A stretch of DNA of 64,000 bases from assembly GCF_035590735.1 (NCBI RefSeq), contig NZ_CP141595.1, positions 615,001-679,000 on the forward strand, read 5' to 3'. This document shows, one piece after another, positions 25,821 to 34,115 of the stretch. The position numbers and the translations under genes are program-made. Origin of the DNA: Rossellomorea aquimaris (lineage in GTDB: Bacteria; Bacillota; Bacilli; Bacillales; Bacillaceae_B). How positions within the stretch are numbered: the stretch's first letter is position 1; each line of letters starts with the position of its first letter. Below the pieces are notes generated by a model. The model searched no databases. It worked only from the letters and a program-made list of their open reading frames with translations, and had not been told where the DNA came from.

Positions 25821-26654
25821 ATGAAATCACTGACTGGTAAGGTTGCACTTGTGACGGGAGGAAGCAGGGGAGCAGGACGTGCGATTGCCGTTGAATTGGG
25901 AAAAGCCGGAGCGACGGTATATGTCACTGGACGCAGTACAAAAGGGAATTCCACGAAAAACTTTCCTGGAACGATCGACGACACGGTTTCACAAATAGAA
26001 GAGGCTGGTGGGAAGGGGATTGCTGTTCGTTGTGATCATACGATTGATTCAGAAACAGAAGCGGTCATCAAGCAAATCCGTGAAGAACAGGGTAAGTTGG
26101 ATATTCTGATCAATAATGTATGGGGAGCCCATGACATCGGAGTGAATCCGGGATCGTTCTGGGAACTGCCCCTCACCAATTGGGATACGATGTTCACGGC
26201 CGGTGTGCGTGCTCAACTGGCGACGAATCATTTTGCCATCCCGTTACTCCGTGAGAATAAAGAAGCTCTCATCATTCACACGACTTTCTGGGATGAAGGT
26301 AAATACACGGGGCAGTTCTATTATGATCTGGCGAAGAATGCATTGGTGCGTATGGCGTATGGACTTTCTGAAGAAGTAAAAGGGGATAATATCACGGTCC
26401 TTGCTGTTTCCCCAGGGTTCATGAGGACAGAGCTTGTACTCGAGCATATGGGAGTGGACGAGGAACATTGGCAGGAATCGGAAGACTTAAGGAAATCCGA
26501 AACCCCTTATTATATTGGACGTGCCATCACGGCGCTGGCGATGGATCCAGGGGTGATGGAGAAGACGGGGCAGGCACTAAAAGCAGGAGACTTGGCGAAG
26601 GAGTATGAGTTTACGGATGTGGATGGACGTTACATTCCGCCGTTTACGATGTAG
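25821..26654 (+). CDS. Short-chain dehydrogenase/reductase
   Basis: This 277-residue oxidoreductase has the cofactor motif VTGGSRGAGRAIA, and its NNVWG replaces the common NNAG. The expected catalytic Tyr-Lys pair appears as YYDLAKNAL (YxxxK), and SPGFMRTE follows. NADP(H) is likely given the arginine and TGRS after strand 2. A GAAAGGAATGGG ribosome binding site precedes the ATG. The divergent WYL regulator is the probable controller. Confidence 0.82.
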   Translation: MKSLTGKVALVTGGSRGAGRAIAVELGKAGATVYVTGRSTKGNSTKNFPGTIDDTVSQIEEAGGKGIAVRCDHTIDSETEAVIKQIREEQGKLDILINNVWGAHDIGVNPGSFWELPLTNWDTMFTAGVRAQLATNHFAIPLLRENKEALIIHTTFWDEGKYTGQFYYDLAKNALVRMAYGLSEEVKGDNITVLAVSPGFMRTELVLEHMGVDEEHWQESEDLRKSETPYYIGRAITALAMDPGVMEKTGQALKAGDLAKEYEFTDVDGRYIPPFTM

Positions 26655-26661
26655 CATTCAG

Positions 26662-26697
26662 TTTTGTCCCCTGGATTAAAGGTCCGGGGGACAAATT
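26662..26697 (+). terminator. Terminator of SDR gene
   Basis: TTTTGTCCCC and GGGGGACAAA arms. The tail is not T-rich, so efficiency may be low. Confidence 0.5.
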
Positions 26698-26783
26698 CAA
26701 TTGATGAAATCCAGTCTTAACCCGTATCTAAGCCGAATAGACTATTCATGATAACCACTTTCAAGAGGAATAGGGGTGGCATG

Positions 26784-27491
26784 ATGTTTTCGGTGACAGA
26801 GATGCGTACGTTCGAGTTGTTTTCTGTTCCGCATATTACTGTGCTTTTGATGTTTTGTGCTATATCTCTTTTTCTGGTTTATGGTAAACGGCTCATGAAA
26901 CCTTATCAGCCAATCATCAAGTGGACGTTACTCGGAATCTTAGTCCTAAGCGAGCTATCATGGCATATTTGGCTTGTGGCAACGGGACAGTGGGAGGTTG
27001 GTGACCTGCCTCTTCAGCTATGTTCCATCAGTACATTCGTATCGATTTATTTGTTTTTGAAACCGAATAAGAAAGCTTTTTATTTACTTTTCTTTATCGG
27101 GTTGCTTCCACCGATTTTAAGTATGGTGACGCCTGAAATGTTTTACCAATTTCCCCATTACCGTTTTCTTAAATATTTCCTCCATCATGGAGCCATTGCG
27201 TGGTCCGTCCTTTATTTCATCGTGTATGAGGGATACCGGGTACCAAGAAAAGCGGTATGGACCGGCTTCCTGATGATCAATCTTCTCGCCCTGCCGATTT
27301 TCTTTCTTAACCTTCTTCTCGAAACGAATTTCTTCTACTTAGCCAATCCGACGGAATCCAAAACGATCCTTTCCTTTTTCGGGTCGGGTGTCATGTACTA
27401 TATCAATCTTGAAATAGCGGCTCTTGTGGTATTTTTCGTGACGTATCTTCCGATGGGGATGCTTATGAAGCGGGAGAGGTTGAATGGGTAA
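26784..27491 (+). CDS. ywaF: YwaF-like (TIGR02206) membrane protein
   Basis: This protein of about 235 residues has six or seven transmembrane helices. SELSWHIWLVATGQWEVGDLPLQLCSIS and FPHYRFLKYFLHHGAIAWSVLYF are the conserved segments of the YwaF/TIGR02206 family of integral membrane proteins, whose role is unknown. Two adjacent ATG codons (26781 and 26784) follow AGGGGTGG. Terminators flank it on both sides, so it is monocistronic. Confidence 0.75.
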   Translation: MFSVTEMRTFELFSVPHITVLLMFCAISLFLVYGKRLMKPYQPIIKWTLLGILVLSELSWHIWLVATGQWEVGDLPLQLCSISTFVSIYLFLKPNKKAFYLLFFIGLLPPILSMVTPEMFYQFPHYRFLKYFLHHGAIAWSVLYFIVYEGYRVPRKAVWTGFLMINLLALPIFFLNLLLETNFFYLANPTESKTILSFFGSGVMYYINLEIAALVVFFVTYLPMGMLMKRERLNG

Positions 27492-27537
27492 CGCATTTCT
27501 GATTTCTTTTCTGTGGAAGTAAAATAAGTTAATCTGA

Positions 27538-27572
27538 AAGGCTCTCCCACCATTACGGTGGGAGAGCCTTCT
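27538..27572 (+). terminator. Strong terminator of ywaF
   Basis: AAGGCTCTCCCACC and GGTGGGAGAGCCTT form a perfect 14-bp stem. Confidence 0.85.
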
Positions 27573-28173
27573 TACCCTTTGAAATGCGCGGGATCATTTT
27601 CAGACAAATAAGGTGAATCATTACAAAGAACAAATGTATAAAAAAACATTCACCTCAAGGTAGCCAGTTTTGATTCTAATTTCTATATAAAGGTTGAGGG
27701 TATACCGAGGAGTGAATGGGGATGCAGATAAATATGAATGGACGATCCAGTGGAATGGAGAGGGTAAGAAAAACGTTTGGAAGGTATAAACCAATAATGT
27801 GAGGCAGGGGTCTTCGCTCAGAAGGGTGACCCTTTATTCCCATTGCTGGTAATATAGATCGAAAATATGGCCCTCAGACTTAATGATGTGAATCTGTCAT
27901 GAAATCGGTGATAAACGGACATGGAAACAGACAGTAGATATTAGAGAAAGAAGAGATAGTAAACAACAACATTGCGACTGTGACGGGCGCGTGAGGATTG
28001 GGGCCGTGTCCAGGAAAAGGGGCACAGAAACCCATCATGAATCATAAACCGGCTTTTCCGAGTGCAACCTAATACAAATGGGCTATCTTCAGCCACTGGT
28101 TGCGACTTCCGGATCATTGACGGTGATCCGGCACTATTATAGTGTTCTTGTCAGAAAGAAAGGGGGTGTGCCG
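27573..28173 (+). other. Long leader before the levan-locus kinase gene
   Basis: About 600 bp with no established gene. It holds a possible 28-codon ORF at 27716-27802 preceded by GAGGAG. Three successive hairpins lie just before the kinase gene: GGCT/AGCC at 28081-28094, CCGGATCA/TGATCCGG at 28109-28130, and CACTA/TAGTG at 28132-28144. A GGGTC/GACCC hairpin occurs near 27808-27832. The region could be a structured 5' untranslated RNA. I match it to no known riboswitch. Confidence 0.35.
27716..27802 (+). CDS. Possible small basic peptide
   Basis: A 28-residue ORF, rich in Arg, Lys, Gly and Met, starts at ATG 27716 with GAGGAG four to ten bases upstream. It lies in an otherwise gene-free stretch before the two-component system. 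No family is recognised. The only support is the ribosome binding site, so it may be chance or a leader peptide. Confidence 0.2.
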   Translation: MGMQINMNGRSSGMERVRKTFGRYKPIM

Positions 28174-29895
28174 ATGCGAAGTGTCCGCAGCCGGTTGTTC
28201 GGGATGCTGATCGTGTTCATCATCCTGCCGTATTTTCTGTCGGTTTTCATTATTTACAACAACACGAAGACAAGTGTGGAGGAGCATGAGATCGAGACGA
28301 GCAGGGAAGAGCTCGAGGAGAGCGGGGCGGTACTGGAACGGTATTTCGAGGACATGATTTCCCTTCCCTATGCCCTTTACAACGACCCTGATGTTTTACG
28401 GGTATTCCAACAGGGACTAAAGGGGGATCAGGAGGATTCTTTCGAGAGAAGCATGAAGATTTTCTCCGTCACCCGTCCGGATATCCGGCAGCTGCGCTTT
28501 TATTTCAACCGGGATCAGGAGGCGATGACAGTGTATCGCTCGAAGTTCAGTGCCCCGAAAGTGCAGGAGGATGTCCTTCGGGATCCCCTTTTGAAAAAGC
28601 TGTATGAGTCAGATCGGAATTATCTCATCGAAGCCCCCCATGTGATCGAGAATGCGGGAAACGCGGCGATCATCCCGGAATCGGATAAGACGAAGGTGCT
28701 TACTATCCATCACAAGGTGAGGAATATCCTTACGGGTAAGTTCCTCGGGTTCCTGTCCATGGATATCGAAGTGAATTCGTACGGTTCGATCATCCGGCAT
28801 CTGTCCGATACGGGGGATGCACGGGTGGCGCTCCTGGATGAGAAGGGGAGCATCTTCTATTCCAGCCGAATCGGGGAATCCTTTCAAGAGAAGCCGTCAC
28901 CTGACGAACTCATCCTCAATGAGGAGCTTGGAGGGAAACTTGAAGGCTGGAAGATCGTGAAGATCATTCCAAAGGCTTCCCTGTTCAAGGACGTAAATGA
29001 AGCGGCGTATTCGAATACTCTATTGGGGATCGGTGTAGTGGTCCTCGGGATCATCATGGTGATGGTGATTTCCCATATAATCACGAAGCCCATCATTCAC
29101 CTTAGTGAAAAGGTAAGGAGCATCGAAGGCGGCAATATGGACATCGACTTTACCACCTCACGGAAGGATGAGCTGGGTCATTTGGAGGAACATATGGACG
29201 ATATGATGCATAGGATCAATCAGCATATCGAAAGGGAATATAAATTGGAGATCGAAAGCCGGAAGAATCAATTCCGTGCCTTGAAGTCCCAGGTAAATCC
29301 ACATTTTCTTTTCAATGCCCTCCAGACGATCGGCGCTGTCGCCCTCAGGTCCAATGCGAAAGATGTATACAGGCTCATCACCTCCCTGTCAAAGATGATG
29401 AGGTATTCCCTGCATGCGGATCAGTGGGTCACGGTCAAGGATGAGCTCACCTATATCGAGTCGTACCTCTCCCTGCAGAAGGAACGCTTCGGGGAAGGGG
29501 CACGGGCGGATATCATCGTCGAAGAGGACGTGCTTCCCGCATCGATTCCGAGCATGATCCTCCAGCCCCTTGTGGAGAATTATTTCAAACACAGCTATGA
29601 AGAAGGATATGAGAATTCTACCTTGACCATCCATGGGAAACTAGGAGGGGATTCCATTACCTTCATTGTACAAAATACCGGTGCATCCATGACCGTAGAA
29701 GAGCTGGAAGGGATTCAGTCATCCCTGTACAGGAAAGCTGTTGCCGAACCGTTTCGGGACAGTGGAATCGGGCTGAAGAATATTTATGAACGCCTGCAGT
29801 TGAATTTCAATGATGAAGCATCGTTTGACATAGACCGAATGGAAGGGAACGGCTTCAGGGTCACCATGACGCTTCCATTCCTGGAAAATCGCTAG
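28174..29895 (+). CDS. YesM-type sensor histidine kinase
   Basis: This 573-residue membrane kinase has one helix at about residues 9-28, an extracellular sensor region to residue 280, and a second helix at about 283-304. A HAMP domain follows (THKPIIHL-like region to residue 355), then the His_kinase domain with QVNPHFLFNALQ (His377), the N box LQPLVENYFKH and the G box DSGIGLKNIYERL. The ATG at 28174 follows AAAGGGGGTG; an earlier in-frame ATG at 28078 lacks a ribosome binding site. The regulator gene starts 15 bp later. Such kinases sense extracytoplasmic sugars, often with a binding protein. Confidence 0.85.
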   Translation: MRSVRSRLFGMLIVFIILPYFLSVFIIYNNTKTSVEEHEIETSREELEESGAVLERYFEDMISLPYALYNDPDVLRVFQQGLKGDQEDSFERSMKIFSVTRPDIRQLRFYFNRDQEAMTVYRSKFSAPKVQEDVLRDPLLKKLYESDRNYLIEAPHVIENAGNAAIIPESDKTKVLTIHHKVRNILTGKFLGFLSMDIEVNSYGSIIRHLSDTGDARVALLDEKGSIFYSSRIGESFQEKPSPDELILNEELGGKLEGWKIVKIIPKASLFKDVNEAAYSNTLLGIGVVVLGIIMVMVISHIITKPIIHLSEKVRSIEGGNMDIDFTTSRKDELGHLEEHMDDMMHRINQHIEREYKLEIESRKNQFRALKSQVNPHFLFNALQTIGAVALRSNAKDVYRLITSLSKMMRYSLHADQWVTVKDELTYIESYLSLQKERFGEGARADIIVEEDVLPASIPSMILQPLVENYFKHSYEEGYENSTLTIHGKLGGDSITFIVQNTGASMTVEELEGIQSSLYRKAVAEPFRDSGIGLKNIYERLQLNFNDEASFDIDRMEGNGFRVTMTLPFLENR

Positions 29896-29910
29896 AGAGG
29901 GGGAAACCGA

Positions 29911-31068
29911 ATGAAAGCACTGATTGTCGATGATGAACGGAATGTCCGCAATGTCCTCCGCCAGCTTGGTGAATGGGAGAGAATCGGCATCACGGAGATC
30001 TTCGAGGCTGCGAATGGAATCCAAGCACTCGGAATCATCAAGAGAGAGGAACCCGACATCATCTTCACGGATATCAAAATGCCAAAGATGACGGGGATGG
30101 AACTCATTGAAGAAATCAATAAGCTGTCCTTCAAGGGAAAGATCATCCTCGTCACCGGGTATGACGATTATACTTTCATGCGGAAGGCAATCCAGTTGAA
30201 CAGCTTTGATTATTTGCTGAAGCCAATCGAGGAAGAAGCGTTTCAGGCTGTCTTGGAAAAAGTGGTGGAGGCCTTGAAAGAGGAAGCTGCAGAGGGAATC
30301 GAGCAGGGAGAGATCCTGGAAGAAGCGATGAGACTACGCGGGAATCAAATCATGACCGCCATCTGTTCAGGGGAACGGGTCTCGGAGGACACCCTCGTGC
30401 CCCTTCTACCCGATGAAAGGGAAATGGACATGACGCTTCTTTCCTTTTACGGGAAACAGCGTGCGGAAATACATATAGAAGCCTTGGATGAGGAGCTTCG
30501 AACCCGGAAAATCGGCAGGGCATTCACCTTTCTTGACGGGGACAGCCTTTGCATTTTGATTACCGTGAAGGATCAGTGGTTCTATGTAGAAGAATGGATG
30601 GGTGAAAACATGACTGTTCCCGTCCGCCTCGTCCAAGACAAGATCGATTCCCTGGGAAGCATCCGGGATGTGTTCGAAGGATTATCCCGTGAGCTTGAAC
30701 AGAATCAGTACCGAACGATCCGCCGTCCCGATGAAATGGAGGCGGCAAGGCGCTTCCAGGAAATCGTCTCCTATGTAGAGACCTATTATATGGAGGATAT
30801 TTCCCTTGAAAAGCTGTCGAAAGTGTTTTTCCTCACCAGGGAGCATATCTCAAGGACATTCAAGAAAGAAACGGGCATGACCCTGTCGAAGTTCGTGACG
30901 AAGCTCCGGATCGATCAGGCGCAGTCATGGCTCATGGAAACGGAGGAATCGATCTATTCGATTGCCACCATGCTCGGCTATCAAGATGAGAAATACTTCT
31001 CCAAACTATTTAAAAAAATGACCGGACTGACGCCGTTTGAATTCCGGTCAAGCGGGGGGTCGGAATGA
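29911..31068 (+). CDS. YesN-type response regulator with AraC DNA-binding domain
   Basis: This 385-residue protein has a receiver domain (residues 1-120) with acidic pocket DDE at 7-9 and phospho-acceptor Asp54 in FTDIKMP, followed by K103 in LLKP. A middle linker of unknown fold separates it from a C-terminal pair of AraC helix-turn-helix units (LSKVFFLTREHISRTFKKETGM, IATMLGYQDEKYFSKLFKKMTG). It should be phosphorylated by the preceding kinase and activate promoters with poor -35 boxes. Its stop overlaps the start of the binding-protein gene by four bases. Confidence 0.87.
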   Translation: MKALIVDDERNVRNVLRQLGEWERIGITEIFEAANGIQALGIIKREEPDIIFTDIKMPKMTGMELIEEINKLSFKGKIILVTGYDDYTFMRKAIQLNSFDYLLKPIEEEAFQAVLEKVVEALKEEAAEGIEQGEILEEAMRLRGNQIMTAICSGERVSEDTLVPLLPDEREMDMTLLSFYGKQRAEIHIEALDEELRTRKIGRAFTFLDGDSLCILITVKDQWFYVEEWMGENMTVPVRLVQDKIDSLGSIRDVFEGLSRELEQNQYRTIRRPDEMEAARRFQEIVSYVETYYMEDISLEKLSKVFFLTREHISRTFKKETGMTLSKFVTKLRIDQAQSWLMETEESIYSIATMLGYQDEKYFSKLFKKMTGLTPFEFRSSGGSE

Positions 31069-32333
31069 ATCAGAAACTACTCAAAGCCTTCATAGTCGGC
31101 TTTATCTCTGTCACACTCACAGCTTGCAACGAGGACAAAGAAGAGAAAAAAGAGTTGGAACCTGAAGAAGAAAAGGTCACCCTCACGATCCGGAATCCCA
31201 AGGTGGAAATCGCCAGCGAGTTCGAACAGATGGTATCCACTTATGAGGAAGAAAATCCGGGAGTCGTCATCAAGGTGGAGACGGTAGGGGGAGCAGCGGA
31301 TGATTATTCCGATATCACGGCAAAGCTTGCAGCGGGTGAAGGACCGGATATCTTTACGAATCTTGGTCGGGAAGCCGCGAAGGAGTGGAGACGGTTTTTA
31401 GAAGATTTGTCAGATGAGCCGTGGGTCCACAGGGCATCAGAGAATGTGCTCGGCGGGATCACCTTGGACAAAAAGGTTTACGGGATGCCGATTAATATAG
31501 AAGGGTTCGGAATCATATACAACCGGGATCTCTTTCAAAAGGCGGGCATCACTTCCCCGCCATCCACTTATCCCGAGCTTGAGGAAGCCGCCGCTAAGCT
31601 CGATCAGAAGGGAATCAAGCCATTTGCCAACGGCTATTACGAGGATTGGAAGCTCGGCCATCATATGGCGAGCGTCGCCTTTGCTCAGGCAGACAAAGGA
31701 TTCCCTCAAGGATTGGATAATGGTTCAGCAAGCTTCCGGGACAATCCGTCATTCCAGGAGCTATTCACCCTAACCGATCTGACGGTCCGTTACGGGAATG
31801 AACGCCCCACCAGCACCGACTATTATACGGAGCTAGAACAGTTCACAAAGGGAAATGCCGCCATGATCCTGCAGGGGAACTGGATTCAGCCACTGCTCGA
31901 AGACAAGGAAGTTTCTGTGGGTATGTTTCCCGTGCCTCTCACCGATCGTAATGAAGGCAGGATCCTGGCAGGCGTCCCGGGCTATTGGGTCATTAATTCC
32001 CAATCCTCCCCGGAGGAAAAACGGGAAGCGAAGAAGTTCCTGAACTGGATGGTGTCATCAGAGAAAGGACAGGCATACATGACAGAGAAGTTTCACTTCA
32101 TACCGGCCTTCAAGGACATCCCCGTCCAGGACATCGGTCCGCTCGGAGAGGAAACCCTGAAGCTGATCAAGGAGACGGACACCTTCAACTGGTCCTCTTT
32201 CTCCCCATGTATCAAAAAGGAGATGGGAGGAATCATGCAGGATTATATCGATGAAGAGAGCTCGAGGCAGGAAGCATTAGAGGAATTCGACAGGGCTTGG
32301 AAGGAAGGGGCGTGCCTGTCATCCTCCTCTTAG
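31065..32333 (+). CDS. Sugar-type extracellular solute-binding lipoprotein, no permease partners
   Basis: This 422-residue protein has a lipoprotein signal with lipobox LTAC (Cys21) and an acidic linker. The fold then matches family 1 (multiple-sugar) binding proteins: FEQMVSTYEEENPGVVIKVETVGG, DIFTNLGREAAKEW, GMPINIEGFGIIYNRDLFQKAGI, GNAAMILQGNWI and PGYWVINSQSSPEEKREAKKFLNWM. The ATG overlaps the regulator stop by four bases. No ABC permease or ATPase gene lies nearby. It may feed a transporter encoded elsewhere or present a sugar to the kinase as a co-sensor; gene coupling to the kinase pair favours sensing. Confidence 0.82.
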   Translation: MNQKLLKAFIVGFISVTLTACNEDKEEKKELEPEEEKVTLTIRNPKVEIASEFEQMVSTYEEENPGVVIKVETVGGAADDYSDITAKLAAGEGPDIFTNLGREAAKEWRRFLEDLSDEPWVHRASENVLGGITLDKKVYGMPINIEGFGIIYNRDLFQKAGITSPPSTYPELEEAAAKLDQKGIKPFANGYYEDWKLGHHMASVAFAQADKGFPQGLDNGSASFRDNPSFQELFTLTDLTVRYGNERPTSTDYYTELEQFTKGNAAMILQGNWIQPLLEDKEVSVGMFPVPLTDRNEGRILAGVPGYWVINSQSSPEEKREAKKFLNWMVSSEKGQAYMTEKFHFIPAFKDIPVQDIGPLGEETLKLIKETDTFNWSSFSPCIKKEMGGIMQDYIDEESSRQEALEEFDRAWKEGACLSSSS

Positions 32334-32577
32334 GCTGGAGGATCGAGCATGGAAAACGACTCGTCGGGACGGACGGTCATTTTTTTACACGGTAGATTCC
32401 GTTATCACCACTATGACTTTTCTCCCCTGCATGAGCCGATCTTCCCCCTTATCAATTTAAGACGAAAATGACATCAATCCATGCCGTATCCAGTTCGGGG
32501 CCCTCCTCTTATACTGATATATGTAAGGCGAGCTTAGATCGCCGGAACTTATAACTATCATTTAGGAGGAGTACATA
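32334..32577 (+). promoter_or_regulatory. sacB upstream region
   Basis: A -10 TATACT is at 32510-32515 with no good -35 (TATCCA at 32487-32492), consistent with a promoter that needs an activator such as the YesN-like regulator. I found no ribonucleic antiterminator hairpin of the SacY/SacT type. A GGCGA/TCGCC hairpin lies at about 32527-32543. A T run near 32379-32386 after a weak stem may end the kinase-regulator-binding protein transcript. Confidence 0.4.
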
Positions 32578-34050
32578 ATGAACTATCGTCAATTTGCAAG
32601 CAAAGCAACCGTTGTTTCGTTAAGTGCAGCCATTCTTTTCGGGGGCAGCTTCACATCGGCTTCTGCCAACGGGGCTGGGGAAAAAGGATACAAAGAAACG
32701 TATGGCACGTCACAGATCACCCGCCAGGATATGAAAAACATGGTCGATCAACAGGAAGATGCCCAATTCAAAGTTCCTTCCTTCGATGCTTCTTCCATCA
32801 AAAATGTAGAATCAGCAACCAAGATCGATGAAAACGGAAATGAAGTCAAAATGGATGTTTGGGATACATGGCCGCTTCAAAACGCAGACGGTACCGTGGC
32901 TGAGTACAACGGCTACCACATCGTCTTCGGACTTGCCGGTGACCCGAAAAACGCCAATGATACATTCGTCTACATGTTCTATAAGAAAGTCGGCGATGAT
33001 TCCATCGATGCCTGGAAGAATGCAGGCCGAGTATTCGACGATGAAGATAAATACAAAGCGAACGACGAAACTTTAAAGGGTCAGGTGGAAGAATGGTCGG
33101 GATCAGCACTCTTCACAGAAGACGGTGACATCCGCTTATTCTACACGAACCGAGGAGACTTCAACGAAAGCAAGGGCCTATTCGGACGTCAAACATTGAC
33201 GACTGCCCAAGTCAACGTATCAGAAGAAGCAAAAAGTGAATTATTGAAAATCGAAGGTGTCGAGGATCACAAATCCATCTACAGCGGTGGAGACGGGGAA
33301 ACCTATGAAACAGTTGGCCAAGCATTCGAAGACCGCAACTTCATGAACAACCACACGCTTCGTGATCCGCACTACATCGAAGATAATGGAAAAAAATACT
33401 TAGTATTCGAAGCAAACACAGGAACGGAGTACGGCTACTCAGGTGAAGACTCCTTGTACAACCGAGCTTACTATGGCAACGGAATGAAATTCTTCCAAGA
33501 AGAATTTCAACGTCTTCAGGAAAGTCCGAAGAAAGACCTGGCTGAGCTTGCGAACGGTGCCATGGGAATCATCGAAATCAACGATGACTACACGATCAAG
33601 AAAGAAATGAAGCCTCTTCTCGTATCAAACACGGTGACAGACGAAATCGAGCGCCCGAACATTTTCAAGAAGGACGGCAAGTTCTACTTATTCACTAGTA
33701 CACGCGGGTCGAAAATGACCATCGAAGGCGCGGATGATGAAGATATCTACATGCTTGGATATGTTGCAGACTCATTGACAGGTCCTTTCAAGCCAATGAA
33801 CAAAACAGGGATCGTCCTGCATCAGGACCTGGATCCTAACGACATCACATGGACGTATGCACACTATGTCATCCCGCAACAAGATTCCGATCAATTCGTT
33901 GTGACGAGCTATATGACAAACCGTGGCTTCTTCCAAGATCATAAATCGACATTCGCTCCTTCATTCCTGCTTGATATCAACAACAAGAAATCCTCTGTTG
34001 TGAAAGATGGCATCCTGGAGCAAGGTCAAATCACGTACGACGAGCAATAA
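32578..34050 (+). CDS. sacB: Levansucrase
   Basis: This 490-residue secreted enzyme belongs to glycoside hydrolase family 68. A signal peptide of about 30 residues ends at SASA-N. The catalytic triad is visible: nucleophile Asp96 in VWDTWPLQ, stabiliser Asp263 in LRDPHYIED, and acid/base Glu358 in TDEIERPN. EWSGSA and ANTGTEYG are further conserved GH68 segments. It splits sucrose and polymerises fructose to levan outside the cell. Start ATG follows TAGGAGGAG. Codons are strongly C-ending and the gene is probably highly expressed. It is followed by the levanase gene, as in B. subtilis. Confidence 0.92.
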   Translation: MNYRQFASKATVVSLSAAILFGGSFTSASANGAGEKGYKETYGTSQITRQDMKNMVDQQEDAQFKVPSFDASSIKNVESATKIDENGNEVKMDVWDTWPLQNADGTVAEYNGYHIVFGLAGDPKNANDTFVYMFYKKVGDDSIDAWKNAGRVFDDEDKYKANDETLKGQVEEWSGSALFTEDGDIRLFYTNRGDFNESKGLFGRQTLTTAQVNVSEEAKSELLKIEGVEDHKSIYSGGDGETYETVGQAFEDRNFMNNHTLRDPHYIEDNGKKYLVFEANTGTEYGYSGEDSLYNRAYYGNGMKFFQEEFQRLQESPKKDLAELANGAMGIIEINDDYTIKKEMKPLLVSNTVTDEIERPNIFKKDGKFYLFTSTRGSKMTIEGADDEDIYMLGYVADSLTGPFKPMNKTGIVLHQDLDPNDITWTYAHYVIPQQDSDQFVVTSYMTNRGFFQDHKSTFAPSFLLDINNKKSSVVKDGILEQGQITYDEQ

Positions 34051-34063
34051 TAGCAAACTTCAA

Positions 34064-34099
34064 AAAAAGGAAATGTCAGAGATGGCATTTCTTTTTTTA
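34064..34099 (+). terminator. Intercistronic terminator between sacB and levanase gene
   Basis: GGAAATG and GGCATTTC arms with TTTTTTT. Since the levanase gene has no visible promoter, this probably lowers, rather than ends, transcription into it. Confidence 0.6.
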
Positions 34100-34115
34100 T
34101 TAGGTGGTGGAAAGA

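Noticed and set aside
32367..32378. Another copy of the GGGACGGACCTT repeat
   Set aside because: Only CGGGACGGACGGT is present and it lies in a GC-rich stretch, so it may be coincidence.
32334..32577. SacY/SacT antiterminator hairpin before sacB
   Set aside because: No overlapping antiterminator and terminator pair could be drawn; only a small GGCGA/TCGCC hairpin was found.
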